Below, piece after piece: positions 47,203-59,250 of a stretch of 64,000 bases of DNA. The notes under the pieces are model-generated. The model searched no databases. It was not told the origin of the DNA and saw nothing but the letters and a program-made list of their open reading frames with translations. This DNA is from Enterobacter sp. RIT418. Lineage in GTDB: Bacteria > Pseudomonadota > Gammaproteobacteria > Enterobacterales > Enterobacteriaceae. Position 1 is the first letter of the stretch. Each line of letters opens with the position of its first letter. The position numbers and the translations under genes were made by a program. The stretch is taken from contig NZ_QBJD02000001.1 of assembly GCF_003057745.1 (NCBI RefSeq), forward strand, positions 248,001 to 312,000. Direction: 5' to 3'.

Positions 47203-47961
47203 ATGAAGCTTTTGAAGACAGTACCCGCTGCACTGATGCTGGCGGGTGGCGTGTTTGCGTCAATGAATGCAGCCGCCGATGATTCCGTTTTTACTGTCAT
47301 GGACGATCCTGCCACCGCGCAAAAACCGTTCGAAGGTAACCTGAACGCAGGTTATCTGGCACAATCCGGTAATACCAAAAGTTCCTCTCTGACCGCAGAC
47401 AGCACCCTGACCTGGTATGGGAATACCACCGCATGGTCTCTGTGGGGCAATGCCAGCAACACTTCCGCGAACGATGAGCGATCTTCAGAGAAGTATGCCT
47501 TAGGCGGACGTTCACGCTACAACATGACGGATTATGACTATCTTTTTGGCCAGGCAAGCTGGCTGACCGACCGTTACAACGGCTATCGCGATCGCGACGT
47601 GTTCACGGCAGGTTATGGTCGTCAGTTCCTGAACGGGCCGGTTCATAGCCTTCGCTTCGAATTTGGTCCGGGCGTACGCTATGACAAGTACACTGACGGT
47701 GATACCAAGACGCAGCCGTTAGGCTATGCGTCTGGCACCTACGCCTGGCAGATGACCGACACGACGAAATTCACCCAGGGCGTATCGGTGTTTGGCGCAG
47801 ATGATACGACGCTAAACTCTGAGACCGCGCTGAACGTGGCGATTAACGAGCATTTTGGACTGAAAGTGGCCTACAACGTCACCTGGAACTCTTCGCCTCC
47901 AGATACTGCACCGGATCATACTGACCGCAGAACCAGCATTTCCTTAGGCTATAAAATGTAA
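47203..47961 (+). CDS. ydiY: Exported DUF481 protein YdiY
   Basis: A 252-residue exported protein, probably an outer-membrane beta-barrel. The signal peptide is at residues 1-24 (MKLLKTVPAALMLAGGVFAS). The mature region is rich in aromatic alternating beta-strands (LNAGYLAQSGNTKSSSLTAD) and ends SISLGYKM, with a terminal residue typical of barrels being hydrophobic. In E. coli ydiY is reported as acid-inducible. The start was placed at ATG 47203, with CTCCTT-type spacing not clearly a ribosome site. Confidence 0.9.
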   Translation: MKLLKTVPAALMLAGGVFASMNAAADDSVFTVMDDPATAQKPFEGNLNAGYLAQSGNTKSSSLTADSTLTWYGNTTAWSLWGNASNTSANDERSSEKYALGGRSRYNMTDYDYLFGQASWLTDRYNGYRDRDVFTAGYGRQFLNGPVHSLRFEFGPGVRYDKYTDGDTKTQPLGYASGTYAWQMTDTTKFTQGVSVFGADDTTLNSETALNVAINEHFGLKVAYNVTWNSSPPDTAPDHTDRRTSISLGYKM

Positions 47962-47967
47962 TAGCGA

Positions 47968-48000
47968 TGGGCCGATATAGTGTCGGCCCATTTTTATTTT
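47968..48000 (+). terminator. Intrinsic terminator of ydiY
   Basis: TGGGCCGA-TATAGTG-TCGGCCCA, a perfect 8-base stem, followed by a T-rich run. Confidence 0.9.
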
Positions 48001-48190
48001 AATCAGATATTATTTACGTCTGTTCGTCATGAAAAAGCGGTCTCGATAAACGGCAAAAATTGCAGAATTAAATAAATAGTTATGCAGTTAAACGGAAGGG
48101 AAAATAAAAAACGCAGAAATCTTCTTCGAACGCCGTCATCCATTTTGCCCGGCAGCCCATTGAAGTCTTTACGGATTTTCTTAGGTATGG

Positions 48191-48298
48191 CTAGCCCCAG
48201 ATCATGGCTGCCCAGCGCAGTAGCAGCATTGCACCGCAAATCGCAATTAAAACCAGCACCATTTTCCAGTGTTTTGCGGCAAATCGTTTCGTTGGCAT
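48191..48298 (-). CDS. yniD: Small membrane protein YniD
   Basis: A 35-residue protein: a basic head (MPTKRFAAKHWK) and one membrane segment (MVLVLIAICGAMLLLRWAAM) ending in IWG. It matches the E. coli small membrane protein YniD (MPTKRFDKKHWK) closely from memory. The reading frame is too short for usual gene finders. It lies downstream of the yncL-like gene on the same strand. Function unknown. Confidence 0.88.
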   Translation of the reverse strand: MPTKRFAAKHWKMVLVLIAICGAMLLLRWAAMIWG

Positions 48299-48399
48299 AA
48301 CCTGACCCCTGAAATTTGATATTTCGATTCTATCAAAGTATGCCGCAGTTTGCGCATTATTCAGGAGGACAGGTTATGGTGTTGCTAGCAACGATTGTT

Positions 48400-48492
48400 T
48401 CAGAACCAGTTGAATCTGTTCGCAAGGATCAACACCAAACCGGCAGCTGAAAGTACGTTCAATATCACGACGGTTCGACTGGATACGTTCAT
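48400..48492 (-). CDS. yncL: Small membrane protein resembling YncL
   Basis: A 30-residue protein starting MNVSSRTVVILNVL with one hydrophobic span and ending NRFNWF. An AGAGGG ribosome site lies seven bases before the ATG. The first nine residues equal those of E. coli YncL, a 31-residue stress-associated inner-membrane protein, as I recall it. In this window it stands between yniD and thrS. The name is tentative because locus and orthology were not checked. Confidence 0.72.
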   Translation of the reverse strand: MNVSSRTVVILNVLSAAGLVLILANRFNWF

Positions 48493-48815
48493 ATAAAGCC
48501 CTCTAAAGGGTGTAAAGGCCTGTTCAAGAATAGCTCAGCGTTAAGGATTTGCGAGCCACTGGCTGCAAAGCGAGCAAACTCATGCCAAAGCATGAGATGC
48601 GCGTTCTGGTTACAGAGGATGCAATCCGTTGCCTAATAGTGTTAACATTACAAGGCTTGCCGTAAATCCGCATTTTTCTGATTTTCGCTAGCGCATGATG
48701 ACGAGCCAATTTGACGATTGTTGGTTAGATGGTGTCGTAATCTACTGTTAAATCACGATTATTTTCTTTGTATATGCTCTTATGTGTGGGGCATCACTGC
48801 AAATAAGGATATAAA
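48493..48815. other. Upstream region and leader of thrS
   Basis: A 323-base gap between the yncL-like gene and thrS. It should hold the thrS promoter and the long thrS leader. No protein gene is visible. The thrS operator hairpin is annotated separately. Confidence 0.6.
48774..48794 (+). promoter_or_regulatory. thrS translational operator, anticodon-like hairpin
   Basis: ATGCTC and GGGCAT form a six-base stem with a nine-base loop (TTATGTGTG), 22 bases before the thrS ATG. The following ACTGCAAATAAGGATATAAA is as in E. coli. In E. coli this domain mimics the tRNA-Thr anticodon arm and binds ThrS to shut off its own translation. Here the loop contains UGU, a threonine anticodon, where E. coli is remembered to have CGU. 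Confidence 0.65.
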
Positions 48816-50744
48816 ATGCCTGTAATTACTCTTCCTGATGGTAGCCAACGCCATTTTGATCACGCCGTTAGTCCAATGGATGTTGCTCTGGACATCGGTC
48901 CAGGACTTGCAAAAGCAACTATCGCTGGCCGCGTAAACGGTGAGCTGGTTGATGCCTCCGATCTGATTGAAAACGACGCGACGCTTGCCATCATCACGGC
49001 GAAAGACGAAGAAGGTCTTGAGATCATTCGTCACTCCTGTGCGCACCTGTTAGGTCACGCAATTAAGCAGCTCTGGCCAAACACCAAAATGGCGATCGGT
49101 CCGGTTATCGACAACGGTTTTTACTATGACGTTGATCTTGACCATACCCTGACTCAGGAAGATATCGACGCGCTCGAAAAACGTATGCACGAGCTCGCCG
49201 AAACTAACTACGACGTCATTAAGAAAAAAGTCAGCTGGCACGAAGCGCGTGAAACCTTCGTGAAGCGTGGCGAGAACTATAAAGTTTCTATTCTTGACGA
49301 GAACATCTCGCATGATGACAAGCCTGGCTTGTACCATCACGAAGAATACGTCGACATGTGCCGCGGGCCGCACGTGCCGAACATGCGTTTCTGTCATCAC
49401 TTCAAACTGATGAAAATCGCGGGTGCCTACTGGCGCGGCGACAGCAACAATAAGATGCTGCAGCGTATTTACGGTACCGCGTGGGCAGATAAAAAAGCCC
49501 TGAACGCCTACCTGCAGCGCCTGGAAGAGGCCGCTAAACGCGACCACCGTAAAATCGGCAAGCAGCTTGACCTGTATCATATGCAGGAAGAAGCGCCGGG
49601 TATGGTGTTCTGGCACAACGACGGCTGGACCATCTTCCGCGAACTGGAAACCTTTGTGCGCTCGAAGCTGAAAGAGTACCAGTATCAGGAAGTGAAAGGC
49701 CCGTTCATGATGGACCGTGTGCTGTGGGAAAAAACCGGCCACTGGGACAACTACAAAGATGCGATGTTCACTACCTCGTCTGAGAACCGTGAATACTGCA
49801 TCAAGCCAATGAACTGCCCGGGGCACGTTCAGATCTTCAACCAGGGTCTGAAATCCTACCGCGACCTGCCGCTGCGTATGGCAGAGTTCGGTAGCTGCCA
49901 CCGTAACGAGCCATCGGGTGCATTGCACGGTCTGATGCGCGTTCGTGGCTTTACTCAGGATGATGCGCATATCTTCTGTACGGAAGATCAGGTACGTGAT
50001 GAAGTTAACGCCTGCATTCGTATGGTCTACGATATGTACAGCACCTTTGGCTTCGAGAAGATCGTGGTCAAACTCTCAACGCGTCCGGAAAAACGTATCG
50101 GTAGCGATGAGACATGGGATCGTGCTGAAGCGGATCTCGCCGTCGCGCTGGAAGAGAACGGTATTCCGTTCGAATACCAGCTGGGCGAGGGCGCATTCTA
50201 CGGTCCGAAAATTGAATTTACCCTGTATGACTGCCTCGATCGCGCATGGCAGTGCGGTACTGTACAGCTGGACTTCTCCCTGCCGCAGCGTTTAAGCGCC
50301 TCTTATGTTGGCGAAGATAACGAGCGTCAGGTACCGGTCATGATTCACCGCGCAATTCTCGGATCGCTGGAGCGCTTCATCGGCATCCTGACCGAAGAGT
50401 TCGCAGGCTTCTTCCCAACCTGGCTTGCGCCAGTGCAGGTCGTGGTGATGAACATTACCGATTCTCAGGCGGATTACGTTAAAGAATTGACGCAGAAACT
50501 ACAAAATGCGGGCATTCGCGTAAAAGCAGACTTGAGAAATGAGAAGATTGGCTTTAAAATCCGCGAGCACACTTTACGTCGTGTCCCTTATATGTTGGTC
50601 TGTGGTGATAAAGAGGTGGAAGCAGGCAAAGTCGCCGTTCGCACCCGCCGTGGTAAAGACCTGGGGAGCCTGGACGTAAGTGAAGTGATTGAGAAGCTGC
50701 AACAAGAGATTCGCAGCCGCAGTCTTCAACAACTGGAGGAATAA
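48816..50744 (+). CDS. thrS: Threonyl-tRNA synthetase
   Basis: Charges tRNA-Thr. It has 642 residues: TGS domain (1-62), editing domain with [10 protein letters not shown] and [13 protein letters not shown], class II catalytic core with NCPGHVQIF and the zinc-site cysteine, and a C-terminal anticodon domain. The enzyme represses its own translation through the leader hairpin. infC begins three bases after its stop. Confidence 0.98.
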   Translation: MPVITLPDGSQRHFDHAVSPMDVALDIGPGLAKATIAGRVNGELVDASDLIENDATLAIITAKDEEGLEIIRHSCAHLLGHAIKQLWPNTKMAIGPVIDNGFYYDVDLDHTLTQEDIDALEKRMHELAETNYDVIKKKVSWHEARETFVKRGENYKVSILDENISHDDKPGLYHHEEYVDMCRGPHVPNMRFCHHFKLMKIAGAYWRGDSNNKMLQRIYGTAWADKKALNAYLQRLEEAAKRDHRKIGKQLDLYHMQEEAPGMVFWHNDGWTIFRELETFVRSKLKEYQYQEVKGPFMMDRVLWEKTGHWDNYKDAMFTTSSENREYCIKPMNCPGHVQIFNQGLKSYRDLPLRMAEFGSCHRNEPSGALHGLMRVRGFTQDDAHIFCTEDQVRDEVNACIRMVYDMYSTFGFEKIVVKLSTRPEKRIGSDETWDRAEADLAVALEENGIPFEYQLGEGAFYGPKIEFTLYDCLDRAWQCGTVQLDFSLPQRLSASYVGEDNERQVPVMIHRAILGSLERFIGILTEEFAGFFPTWLAPVQVVVMNITDSQADYVKELTQKLQNAGIRVKADLRNEKIGFKIREHTLRRVPYMLVCGDKEVEAGKVAVRTRRGKDLGSLDVSEVIEKLQQEIRSRSLQQLEE

Positions 50745-51290
<546 letters not shown>

Positions 51291-51303
51291 GGCCTTCAAG
51301 TAG

Positions 51304-51339
51304 CAAAACCTGTGAAGCCTTCGGGTCTCATAGGTTTTG
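51304..51339 (+). promoter_or_regulatory. Hairpin in the infC-rpmI gap, likely part of the L20 operator
   Basis: CAAAACCTGTGA (51304-51315) and TCATAGGTTTTG (51328-51339) pair over 12 positions with one G-U, with an inner GCC/GGT pairing. In E. coli this gap contributes to the RNA pseudoknot by which ribosomal protein L20 represses rpmI and rplT. Identity is inferred from position. Confidence 0.5.
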
Positions 51340-51363
51340 TTCGCCTATGTTTCGTTTATTTAA

Positions 51364-51585
<222 letters not shown>

Positions 51586-51611
51586 GCCGTTAACGTTTAA
51601 TTTTTTACTAA

Positions 51612-51992
<381 letters not shown>

Positions 51993-52003
51993 GCCAGTTG
52001 AGA

Positions 52004-52026
52004 GAGGGGGCTTTGCTCCCTCTTTT
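52004..52026 (+). terminator. Intrinsic terminator after rplT
   Basis: GAGGGGGC-TTT-GCTCCCTC forms an eight-base stem with one G-T pair, followed by four T. It separates rplT from the pheST promoter region. Confidence 0.8.
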
Positions 52027-52124
52027 ATTATTTGGGGTATAACCCTATCAGAAGATTGACATTTATCCGTGCAGGCTTTTCAATAAGGTCTTATCGGTTT
52101 TTTACCACGCAAGGTAACGCAAGC

Positions 52125-52169
52125 ATGAATGCTGCTATTTTCCGCTTCTTCTTTTACTTTAGCACCTGA
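52125..52169 (+). CDS. pheM: pheST leader peptide PheM
   Basis: A 14-residue peptide, [14 protein letters not shown], with five phenylalanines of fourteen. It is the translated sensor of attenuation: ribosome stalling at the Phe codons when charged tRNA-Phe is scarce prevents the terminator downstream from forming. The sequence is the same as in E. coli. Confidence 0.95.
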
Positions 52170-52217
52170 ACTCAGGAGGCTAGCGCGTGAAAGATGAAAC
52201 GAAAAACAGCGCCAATT

Positions 52218-52242
52218 AAGCCTCCTGATGGAGGCTTTTTTT
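52218..52242 (+). terminator. pheST attenuator
   Basis: AAGCCTCC-TGAT-GGAGGCTT followed by a run of T. It lies between pheM and pheS and is the terminator controlled by PheM translation. Confidence 0.92.
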
Positions 52243-52264
52243 GTGTCTAAATTCGAGAGAGTAA

Positions 52265-53290
<1,026 letters not shown>

Positions 53291-53305
53291 GGGCAGGACA
53301 GAACA

Positions 53306-55693
53306 ATGAAATTCAGTGAACTGTGGTTACGCGAATGGGTCAATACCACGCTGGACAGCGACGCGCTGTCTAACCAGATCACGATGGCGGGCCTGGAAGT
53401 GGATGGCGTTGAGCCGGTATCAGGCGCGTTTACCGGCGTGGTTGTCGGTGAAGTGGTAGAGTGCGGCCAGCATCCTAACGCCGACAAGCTGCGCGTGACG
53501 AAAGTAAACGTGGGCGGCGAACGCCTGCTGGATATCGTCTGCGGCGCGCCAAACTGCCGCCAGGGGCTGAAAGTGGCCGTAGCAACCGTGGGCGCGGTGC
53601 TGCCGGGCGATTTCAAAATTAAAGCCGCAAAGCTGCGCGGTGAGCCATCCGAAGGGATGCTGTGCTCGTTCTCCGAGCTGGGCATTTCCGACGACCACAA
53701 CGGCATTATTGAGCTGCCGCTGGATGCGCCAATCGGCACCGACATCCGCGAATACCTGAAGCTTGATGACAACACCATCGAAATTAGCGTCACGCCAAAC
53801 CGCGCTGACTGCCTGGGGATCCTCGGCGTCGCGCGCGACGTGGCCGTGCTGAACCAGGCCGAACTCAACGCGCCGGAAATCGTGCCGGTTGAAGCAACCA
53901 TCACCGATACGCTGCCTATCGAGGTTGAAGCCGCAGACGCCTGTCCGCGCTACCTCGGCCGCGTGGTTAAAGGTATCAATGTTAAAGCGCAGACCCCGCT
54001 GTGGATGAAAGAGAAGCTGCGTCGCTGCGGTATTCGTTCTATCGACGCCGTGGTTGACGTCACCAATTACGTTCTGCTGGAGCTGGGCCAGCCAATGCAC
54101 GCGTTCGATAAAGATCGTATCGAAGGCGGCATCGTTGTGCGCATGGCGAAAGAGGGTGAAACCCTGGTTCTGCTGGACGGCAGCGAAGCAAAGCTGAACG
54201 CGGATACGCTGGTCATTGCCGACCACAACAAAGCGCTGGCCATGGGCGGCATCTTCGGCGGTGAACATTCCGGCGTAAACGACGAAACGCAAAACGTGCT
54301 GCTGGAGTGTGCCTTCTTTAGCCCGCTCTCCATTACCGGTCGCGCGCGTCGCCACGGCCTGCACACTGACGCTTCTCACCGCTACGAGCGCGGCGTTGAC
54401 CCTGCGCTGCAGCACAAGGCGATGGAGCGTGCGACCCGCCTGCTGATCGACATCTGCGGCGGCGAAGCGGGTCCGGTTATCGATGTGACCAACGAAGCGA
54501 CGCTGCCGAAGCGTGCGACCATTACCCTGCGCCGCAGCAAGCTGGATCGTCTGATTGGCCATCACGTTGCCGATGCGCAGGTGACCGACATTCTTCGCCG
54601 TCTGGGCTGCGAAGTGACGGAAGGTCAGGACGAGTGGAAGGCCGTTGCGCCATCCTGGCGTTTTGACATGGAAATCGAAGAAGATCTGGTGGAAGAAGTG
54701 GCCCGCGTCTATGGCTACGACAACATTCCCGACGAGCCGGTGCAGGCGGGTCTGGTGATGGGGACCCATCGCGAAGCCGACCTGTCCCTGAAGCGTGTTA
54801 AAACCATGCTCAATGACAAAGGCTACCAGGAAGTGATCACCTACAGCTTCGTCGATCCTAAGCTGCAGCAGTTGGTCCACCCGGGTGAGGAGGCGCTGAT
54901 CCTGCCAAGCCCAATTTCAAGCGAGATGTCCGCCATGCGTCTGTCCCTGTGGACGGGCCTGCTGGGGACCATCGTCTACAACCAGAACCGTCAGCAAAAC
55001 CGCGTGCGAATTTTCGAAAGCGGTTTGCGCTTTGTGCCGGATAATCAGGCAAGTTTAGGCATCCGTCAGGATCTTATGCTGGCAGGCGCCATTAGCGGCA
55101 ACCGCTATGAAGAGCACTGGGACCAGGCAAAAGGCACCGTTGATTTCTATGATATGAAGGGCGATCTGGAAGCGATTCTCGATCTGACCGGTAAATTGTC
55201 TGAAATTGAATTTCGTGCGGAAGCGATTCCTGCCTTGCATCCGGGCCAAAGCGCGGCTATCTATTTAGAAGGTAAACGCGTTGGTTTCATTGGGGTTGTG
55301 CACCCTGAGCTGGAACGTAAGTTCGACCTCAACGGCCGTACCATCGTGTTTGAGCTGGAGTGGAGCCCGGTTGCTGACCGCGCGATCCCGCAGGCGCAGG
55401 ACGTCTCTCGCTTCCCGGCTAACCGCCGTGATATCGCGGTTGTGGTCGCAGAAAACGTTCCCGCAGCAGATATTTTGGCCGAATGTAAGAAAGTTGGCGT
55501 AAATCAGGTAGTTGGCGTAAACTTATTTGACGTGTACCGCGGCAAGGGCGTAGCAGAAGGTTTCAAGAGTCTTGCTATTAGCCTTATCCTTCAGGATACC
55601 AGCCGTACACTCGAAGAAGAGGAGATTGCCGCTACCGTCGCCAAATGTGTAGAGGCATTAAAAGAGCGATTCCAGGCATCATTGAGGGATTGA
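53306..55693 (+). CDS. pheT: Phenylalanyl-tRNA synthetase beta subunit
   Basis: The 795-residue beta subunit, with tRNA-binding EMAP-like domain (about 39-150), B3/B4 editing domain and a C-terminal ferredoxin-fold anticodon-binding domain (about 700-795). It follows pheS by 15 bases. A 486-codon frame on the opposite strand is a shadow. Confidence 0.98.
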   Translation: MKFSELWLREWVNTTLDSDALSNQITMAGLEVDGVEPVSGAFTGVVVGEVVECGQHPNADKLRVTKVNVGGERLLDIVCGAPNCRQGLKVAVATVGAVLPGDFKIKAAKLRGEPSEGMLCSFSELGISDDHNGIIELPLDAPIGTDIREYLKLDDNTIEISVTPNRADCLGILGVARDVAVLNQAELNAPEIVPVEATITDTLPIEVEAADACPRYLGRVVKGINVKAQTPLWMKEKLRRCGIRSIDAVVDVTNYVLLELGQPMHAFDKDRIEGGIVVRMAKEGETLVLLDGSEAKLNADTLVIADHNKALAMGGIFGGEHSGVNDETQNVLLECAFFSPLSITGRARRHGLHTDASHRYERGVDPALQHKAMERATRLLIDICGGEAGPVIDVTNEATLPKRATITLRRSKLDRLIGHHVADAQVTDILRRLGCEVTEGQDEWKAVAPSWRFDMEIEEDLVEEVARVYGYDNIPDEPVQAGLVMGTHREADLSLKRVKTMLNDKGYQEVITYSFVDPKLQQLVHPGEEALILPSPISSEMSAMRLSLWTGLLGTIVYNQNRQQNRVRIFESGLRFVPDNQASLGIRQDLMLAGAISGNRYEEHWDQAKGTVDFYDMKGDLEAILDLTGKLSEIEFRAEAIPALHPGQSAAIYLEGKRVGFIGVVHPELERKFDLNGRTIVFELEWSPVADRAIPQAQDVSRFPANRRDIAVVVAENVPAADILAECKKVGVNQVVGVNLFDVYRGKGVAEGFKSLAISLILQDTSRTLEEEEIAATVAKCVEALKERFQASLRD

Positions 55694-55697
55694 ACCT

Positions 55698-55997
55698 ATG
55701 GCGCTTACAAAAGCTGAAATGTCAGAATATCTGTTTGATAAGCTTGGGCTTAGCAAACGGGATGCCAAAGAGCTGGTAGAGCTGTTTTTCGAAGAGATCC
55801 GTCGTGCTCTGGAAAATGGTGAGCAGGTAAAACTCTCCGGTTTTGGCAATTTTGATTTGCGAGACAAAAACCAACGTCCGGGTCGTAACCCGAAGACGGG
55901 GGAAGATATTCCCATTACAGCCCGCCGCGTGGTGACCTTCAGACCCGGCCAGAAGTTAAAGAGCCGCGTCGAGAACGCAACGCCCAAAGCAGAGTAA
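55698..55997 (+). CDS. ihfA: Integration host factor alpha subunit
   Basis: A 99-residue HU/IHF family DNA-bending protein, [25 protein letters not shown], with the DNA-binding arm [17 protein letters not shown]. It starts four bases after pheT and ends with a strong terminator. Confidence 0.98.
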   Translation: MALTKAEMSEYLFDKLGLSKRDAKELVELFFEEIRRALENGEQVKLSGFGNFDLRDKNQRPGRNPKTGEDIPITARRVVTFRPGQKLKSRVENATPKAE

Positions 55998-56010
55998 TAT
56001 GAGCTAACTA

Positions 56011-56036
56011 AAAAGGCCGCAGTCGCGGCCTTTTTT
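56011..56036 (+). terminator. Intrinsic terminator of pheST-ihfA
   Basis: GGCCGC-AGTC-GCGGCC flanked by an A run and a T run, directly after ihfA. Confidence 0.92.
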
Positions 56037-56100
56037 CTTTGCGAAGTTGAGCAAATCCACATTAAAATCAACCACATCTTATTCTGATGACGCACAGCCT

Positions 56101-57081
56101 ATGCTTGATTTCGCCCGCCGCCAGTACCGTTCCGATCGTCGTCGCCTGATTGCGCTTGTGCTCCTGCTCATCGCTGCCGCCACGGTCAGCCTGAGCGCGG
56201 GCGACCGCTGGTTTGGGCCTGAAAGCTGGCTGAGCCCGGACGGCCAGCTGTTCGTCTGGCAAATCCGCCTGCCGCGAACGCTGGCGGTGATCCTGGTGGG
56301 GGCGGCGCTGGCTATTTGCGGCACGATGATGCAGGCGCTGTTCGAAAATCCGCTGGCGGAGCCGGGGCTGCTTGGCGTATCAAACGGAGCCGGCGTGGGG
56401 TTGATCGCTGCCGTAATGCTGGGCGGCGGCGCGCTTTCGCTCTGGGAAGTAAGCCTGAGCGCGATACTTGGCGCGTTGCTGATCACCCTTATCCTGCTGC
56501 GGTTCGCCAGACGCCATCTCTCGACCAGCAGGCTGCTGCTCGCGGGCGTGGCGCTTGGGATCATCTGTAGCGCCCTGATGACGTGGGCAGTCTATTTCTC
56601 TACCTCCTTTGACCTGCGCCAGCTGATGTACTGGATGATGGGCGGCTTCGGCGGCGTTGACTGGCATCAGGGATGGCTCATGCTGCTGCTTGTCCCTGCC
56701 ATCCTGTGGGCATGCTGCCAGTCCCGGCCGCTCAATCTCCTCGCCCTGGGTGAAACGTCGGCCCGGCAGCTTGGCATGTCGCTTGGCCTGTGGCGCAACG
56801 TACTGGTGATTGCCATTGGCTGGATGGTCGGCGTCAGCGTGGCGCTGGCGGGAGCGATCGGCTTTATCGGCCTGGTGATCCCCCACATGCTGCGGCTGTG
56901 CGGCATAACCGACCACCGCACGTTACTTCCGGCCTCAGCAGCTGCCGGGGCCACCACGCTTCTGCTTGCCGACATCATCGCCCGGCTCGCCCTGACGGCC
57001 GCCGAGCTGCCAATAGGCGTGGTCACCGCTACGCTGGGCGCGCCGGTGTTTATCTGGCTATTATTAAAAGCCGGACGTTAA
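56101..57081 (+). CDS. btuC: Vitamin B12 ABC transporter permease BtuC
   Basis: The inner-membrane channel of the BtuCD-F cobalamin importer. From ATG 56101 it has 326 residues, the E. coli length, with about ten membrane segments and the conserved GFIGLVIPH coupling motif. A longer reading from 56047 would use a TTG and lacks family similarity. The ribosome site is weak. It is the first gene of btuC-btuE-btuD-nlpC. Confidence 0.94.
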   Translation: MLDFARRQYRSDRRRLIALVLLLIAAATVSLSAGDRWFGPESWLSPDGQLFVWQIRLPRTLAVILVGAALAICGTMMQALFENPLAEPGLLGVSNGAGVGLIAAVMLGGGALSLWEVSLSAILGALLITLILLRFARRHLSTSRLLLAGVALGIICSALMTWAVYFSTSFDLRQLMYWMMGGFGGVDWHQGWLMLLLVPAILWACCQSRPLNLLALGETSARQLGMSLGLWRNVLVIAIGWMVGVSVALAGAIGFIGLVIPHMLRLCGITDHRTLLPASAAAGATTLLLADIIARLALTAAELPIGVVTATLGAPVFIWLLLKAGR

Positions 57082-57111
57082 AACACCCGTAAGACAACCT
57101 GAGGGAATGCT

Positions 57112-57663
57112 ATGCAGTCTGATATTTTGAATACCGAAGTGACCACCATTGATGGCGAAAAAACCACGCTGGAAGGCTTTAAAGGTAACGTGCTGCTCAT
57201 CGTCAACGTGGCGTCCAAATGCGGCCTGACGCCGCAGTACGAGCAGCTGGAGAACATACAAAAAGCCTGGGAGAAAGACGGTTTCACCGTGCTGGGGTTC
57301 CCGTGCAACCAGTTTCTCGGCCAGGAGCCTGGAAGCGAAGAAGAGATCAAGACGTTTTGCAGCACCACCTACGGCGTAACGTTCCCCATGTTCAGCAAAA
57401 TCGACGTCAACGGTGAAAATCGTCATCCGCTGTACGCGAAGCTGATTGCCGCCGCGCCGACGGCCGTAGCGCCAGAGGAGAGCGGATTTTACGAGCGAAT
57501 GGCCAGCAAAGGCCGCGCGCCGCTTTATCCCGACGATATCCTGTGGAATTTCGAAAAATTCCTCATCGGCCGCGATGGGCAGGTTGTCCAGCGTTTCTCC
57601 CCGGATATGACCCCTGAAGATCCGATCGTGATGGAATCTATCAAGCTGGCGCTGGCGAAATAA
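57112..57663 (+). CDS. btuE: Thioredoxin/glutathione peroxidase BtuE
   Basis: A glutathione-peroxidase-family enzyme of 183 residues that reduces peroxides; it is not required for B12 transport. The peroxidatic cysteine is in [15 protein letters not shown], and the conserved FPCNQF and WNFEKFLI motifs are present. The stop overlaps the btuD ATG by one base. Confidence 0.95.
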   Translation: MQSDILNTEVTTIDGEKTTLEGFKGNVLLIVNVASKCGLTPQYEQLENIQKAWEKDGFTVLGFPCNQFLGQEPGSEEEIKTFCSTTYGVTFPMFSKIDVNGENRHPLYAKLIAAAPTAVAPEESGFYERMASKGRAPLYPDDILWNFEKFLIGRDGQVVQRFSPDMTPEDPIVMESIKLALAK

Positions 57664-58418
57664 TGACGCAGCTGATGCAGCTCACGGACGTTGCTGAGAA
57701 AGGACGTCTGGAGCCCCTGACCGCATCCCTCAATGCCGGTGAAATCCTGCATCTTGTCGGGCCTAACGGCGCGGGTAAAAGCACGTTGCTGTCGCGGATG
57801 GCGGGCCTAAGCGCGGGCGAAGGCGCGATAACCCTGCTCGATCGTGCGCTCAGCGACTGGCCAGCAGTCGCTCTGGCGCAGCGGCGAAGCTACTTAGTTC
57901 AGCAGCAGATGCCTCCCTTTGCCATGCCCGTCTGGCACTACCTGATGCTGCATCTGCACGACAAAACCCGCACCGCGCTGCTCGCCGAGGTGGCGACCGC
58001 CCTTGGGCTGGAAGACAAGCTGGACCGGCATGCCAGCCAGCTCTCAGGAGGAGAGTGGCAGCGCGTGCGGCTTGCGGCGGTGGTGCTGCAGATCCACCCT
58101 GCGGGGAACCCGCAGGGAAGGCTGCTGCTGCTCGATGAGCCAATGAGCGGACTGGACGTTGCCCAGCAGGCCGCGCTGGACGCGCTGCTGAGCACGCTTT
58201 CCGCCCAGGGGATTGCCATCGTGATGAGCAGCCACGATCTGAACCACACCCTGCGCCACGCGCACCGGGTCTGGCTGCTGGCGCGCGGGAAGCTGATAGC
58301 CAGCGGGGCGCGGGATAGCGTGTTAACGCCGCCTAATCTGGCAAGCGCGTATCACATGCCGTTCCGCCGTCTCGATATTGAAGGGCACAGAATGCTGATT
58401 TCCACCGGGCACGAGTAA
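57663..58418 (+). CDS. btuD: Vitamin B12 ABC transporter ATPase BtuD
   Basis: The ATPase subunit of BtuCD, 251 residues. Walker A is GPNGAGKST, signature [13 protein letters not shown] and Walker [13 protein letters not shown]. Translation is coupled to btuE by TAATG. Confidence 0.96.
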   Translation: MTQLMQLTDVAEKGRLEPLTASLNAGEILHLVGPNGAGKSTLLSRMAGLSAGEGAITLLDRALSDWPAVALAQRRSYLVQQQMPPFAMPVWHYLMLHLHDKTRTALLAEVATALGLEDKLDRHASQLSGGEWQRVRLAAVVLQIHPAGNPQGRLLLLDEPMSGLDVAQQAALDALLSTLSAQGIAIVMSSHDLNHTLRHAHRVWLLARGKLIASGARDSVLTPPNLASAYHMPFRRLDIEGHRMLISTGHE

Positions 58419-58492
58419 CCGTTTCTTGCGCGGTAGCACAATTGCACGCTAAATTACGGAAAGAACAAAAAAAGCAGAGGATTCGTCTGAAA

Positions 58493-58957
58493 ATGCGATT
58501 CTGGTTTCTCCTTGTGGCAGCGTTAATTCTTGCGGGATGCAGTAGCCATCGCGCACCTCCACCCAATCCGCGCCTTTCGGATTCAATCACGGTCATTGCC
58601 AGCCTGAACGACCAGCTCAGCAACTGGCGCGGCACGCCGTATCGCTATGGCGGCATGAGCCGCGGCGGCGTGGACTGCTCGGGCTTCGTGCTGATGACCT
58701 TCCGGGATAAATTCGATCTTCAGCTGCCGCGGGAAACGCGCATGCAGGCAGAGATCGGCACGAAGATTGATAAAGATGAACTGCTGCCCGGCGATCTGGT
58801 CTTTTTCAAAACGGGGGCGGGTGACAGTGGCCTACACGTGGGGATATATGACACAGACAACCAGTTCATTCATGCGTCAACCAGTCGCGGGGTGATGCGT
58901 TCTTCATTAGATAATGTGTACTGGCGAAAAAACTTTTGGCAGGCGCGACGTATTTAA
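58493..58957 (+). CDS. nlpC: NlpC/P60 family lipoprotein NlpC
   Basis: A cell-wall peptidase-type lipoprotein of 154 residues. The lipobox LILAGC puts the lipid cysteine at residue 17. The papain-like triad is indicated by GVDCSGFVLM (Cys), LHVGIYD (His) and HAS. The ATG at 58493 was chosen because it starts the signal peptide; longer readings lack one. Confidence 0.94.
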   Translation: MRFWFLLVAALILAGCSSHRAPPPNPRLSDSITVIASLNDQLSNWRGTPYRYGGMSRGGVDCSGFVLMTFRDKFDLQLPRETRMQAEIGTKIDKDELLPGDLVFFKTGAGDSGLHVGIYDTDNQFIHASTSRGVMRSSLDNVYWRKNFWQARRI

Positions 58958-58980
58958 CACATTGCCACTTGCGAATATTA

Positions 58981-59019
58981 CGATGACCTGGTATGAATAA
59001 ACTTCGCCAGGTTTCATCG
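58981..59019. other. Hairpin downstream of nlpC
   Basis: CGATGACCTGG and CCAGGTTTCATCG pair with a small bulge around a 15-base loop. No T run follows. The rest of the 293-base nlpC-ydiV gap (58958-59250) is AT-rich and carries no gene. Confidence 0.55.
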
Positions 59020-59250
59020 AAAGATGATTAAAGTGAAATTTATGGCGAATAAGTAATGCCACTATATGACTGTTTTATCTAAAACTAGCTATTAAGCTGT
59101 TTCCAGGATAAGATTATTTTTAGGTTCAGGGATAAATCAGAAAATTAAAACGGAACTGATGAAATTAATCTTATTAAAATCAATACAGTGGAATTGTGTC
59201 GGCAATTGCTCCAGGATGTCCTCTCTTATCTTTAATGCGGGGCGAGCGCG

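Noticed and set aside
48027-48239. A 70-codon minus-strand frame between ydiY and thrS
   Set aside because: It overlaps the well-supported yniD in another frame and has no ribosome site or family likeness.
53420-54880. A 486-codon open frame on the minus strand opposite pheT
   Set aside because: Low-complexity shadow of pheT with no ribosome site or recognisable domain.
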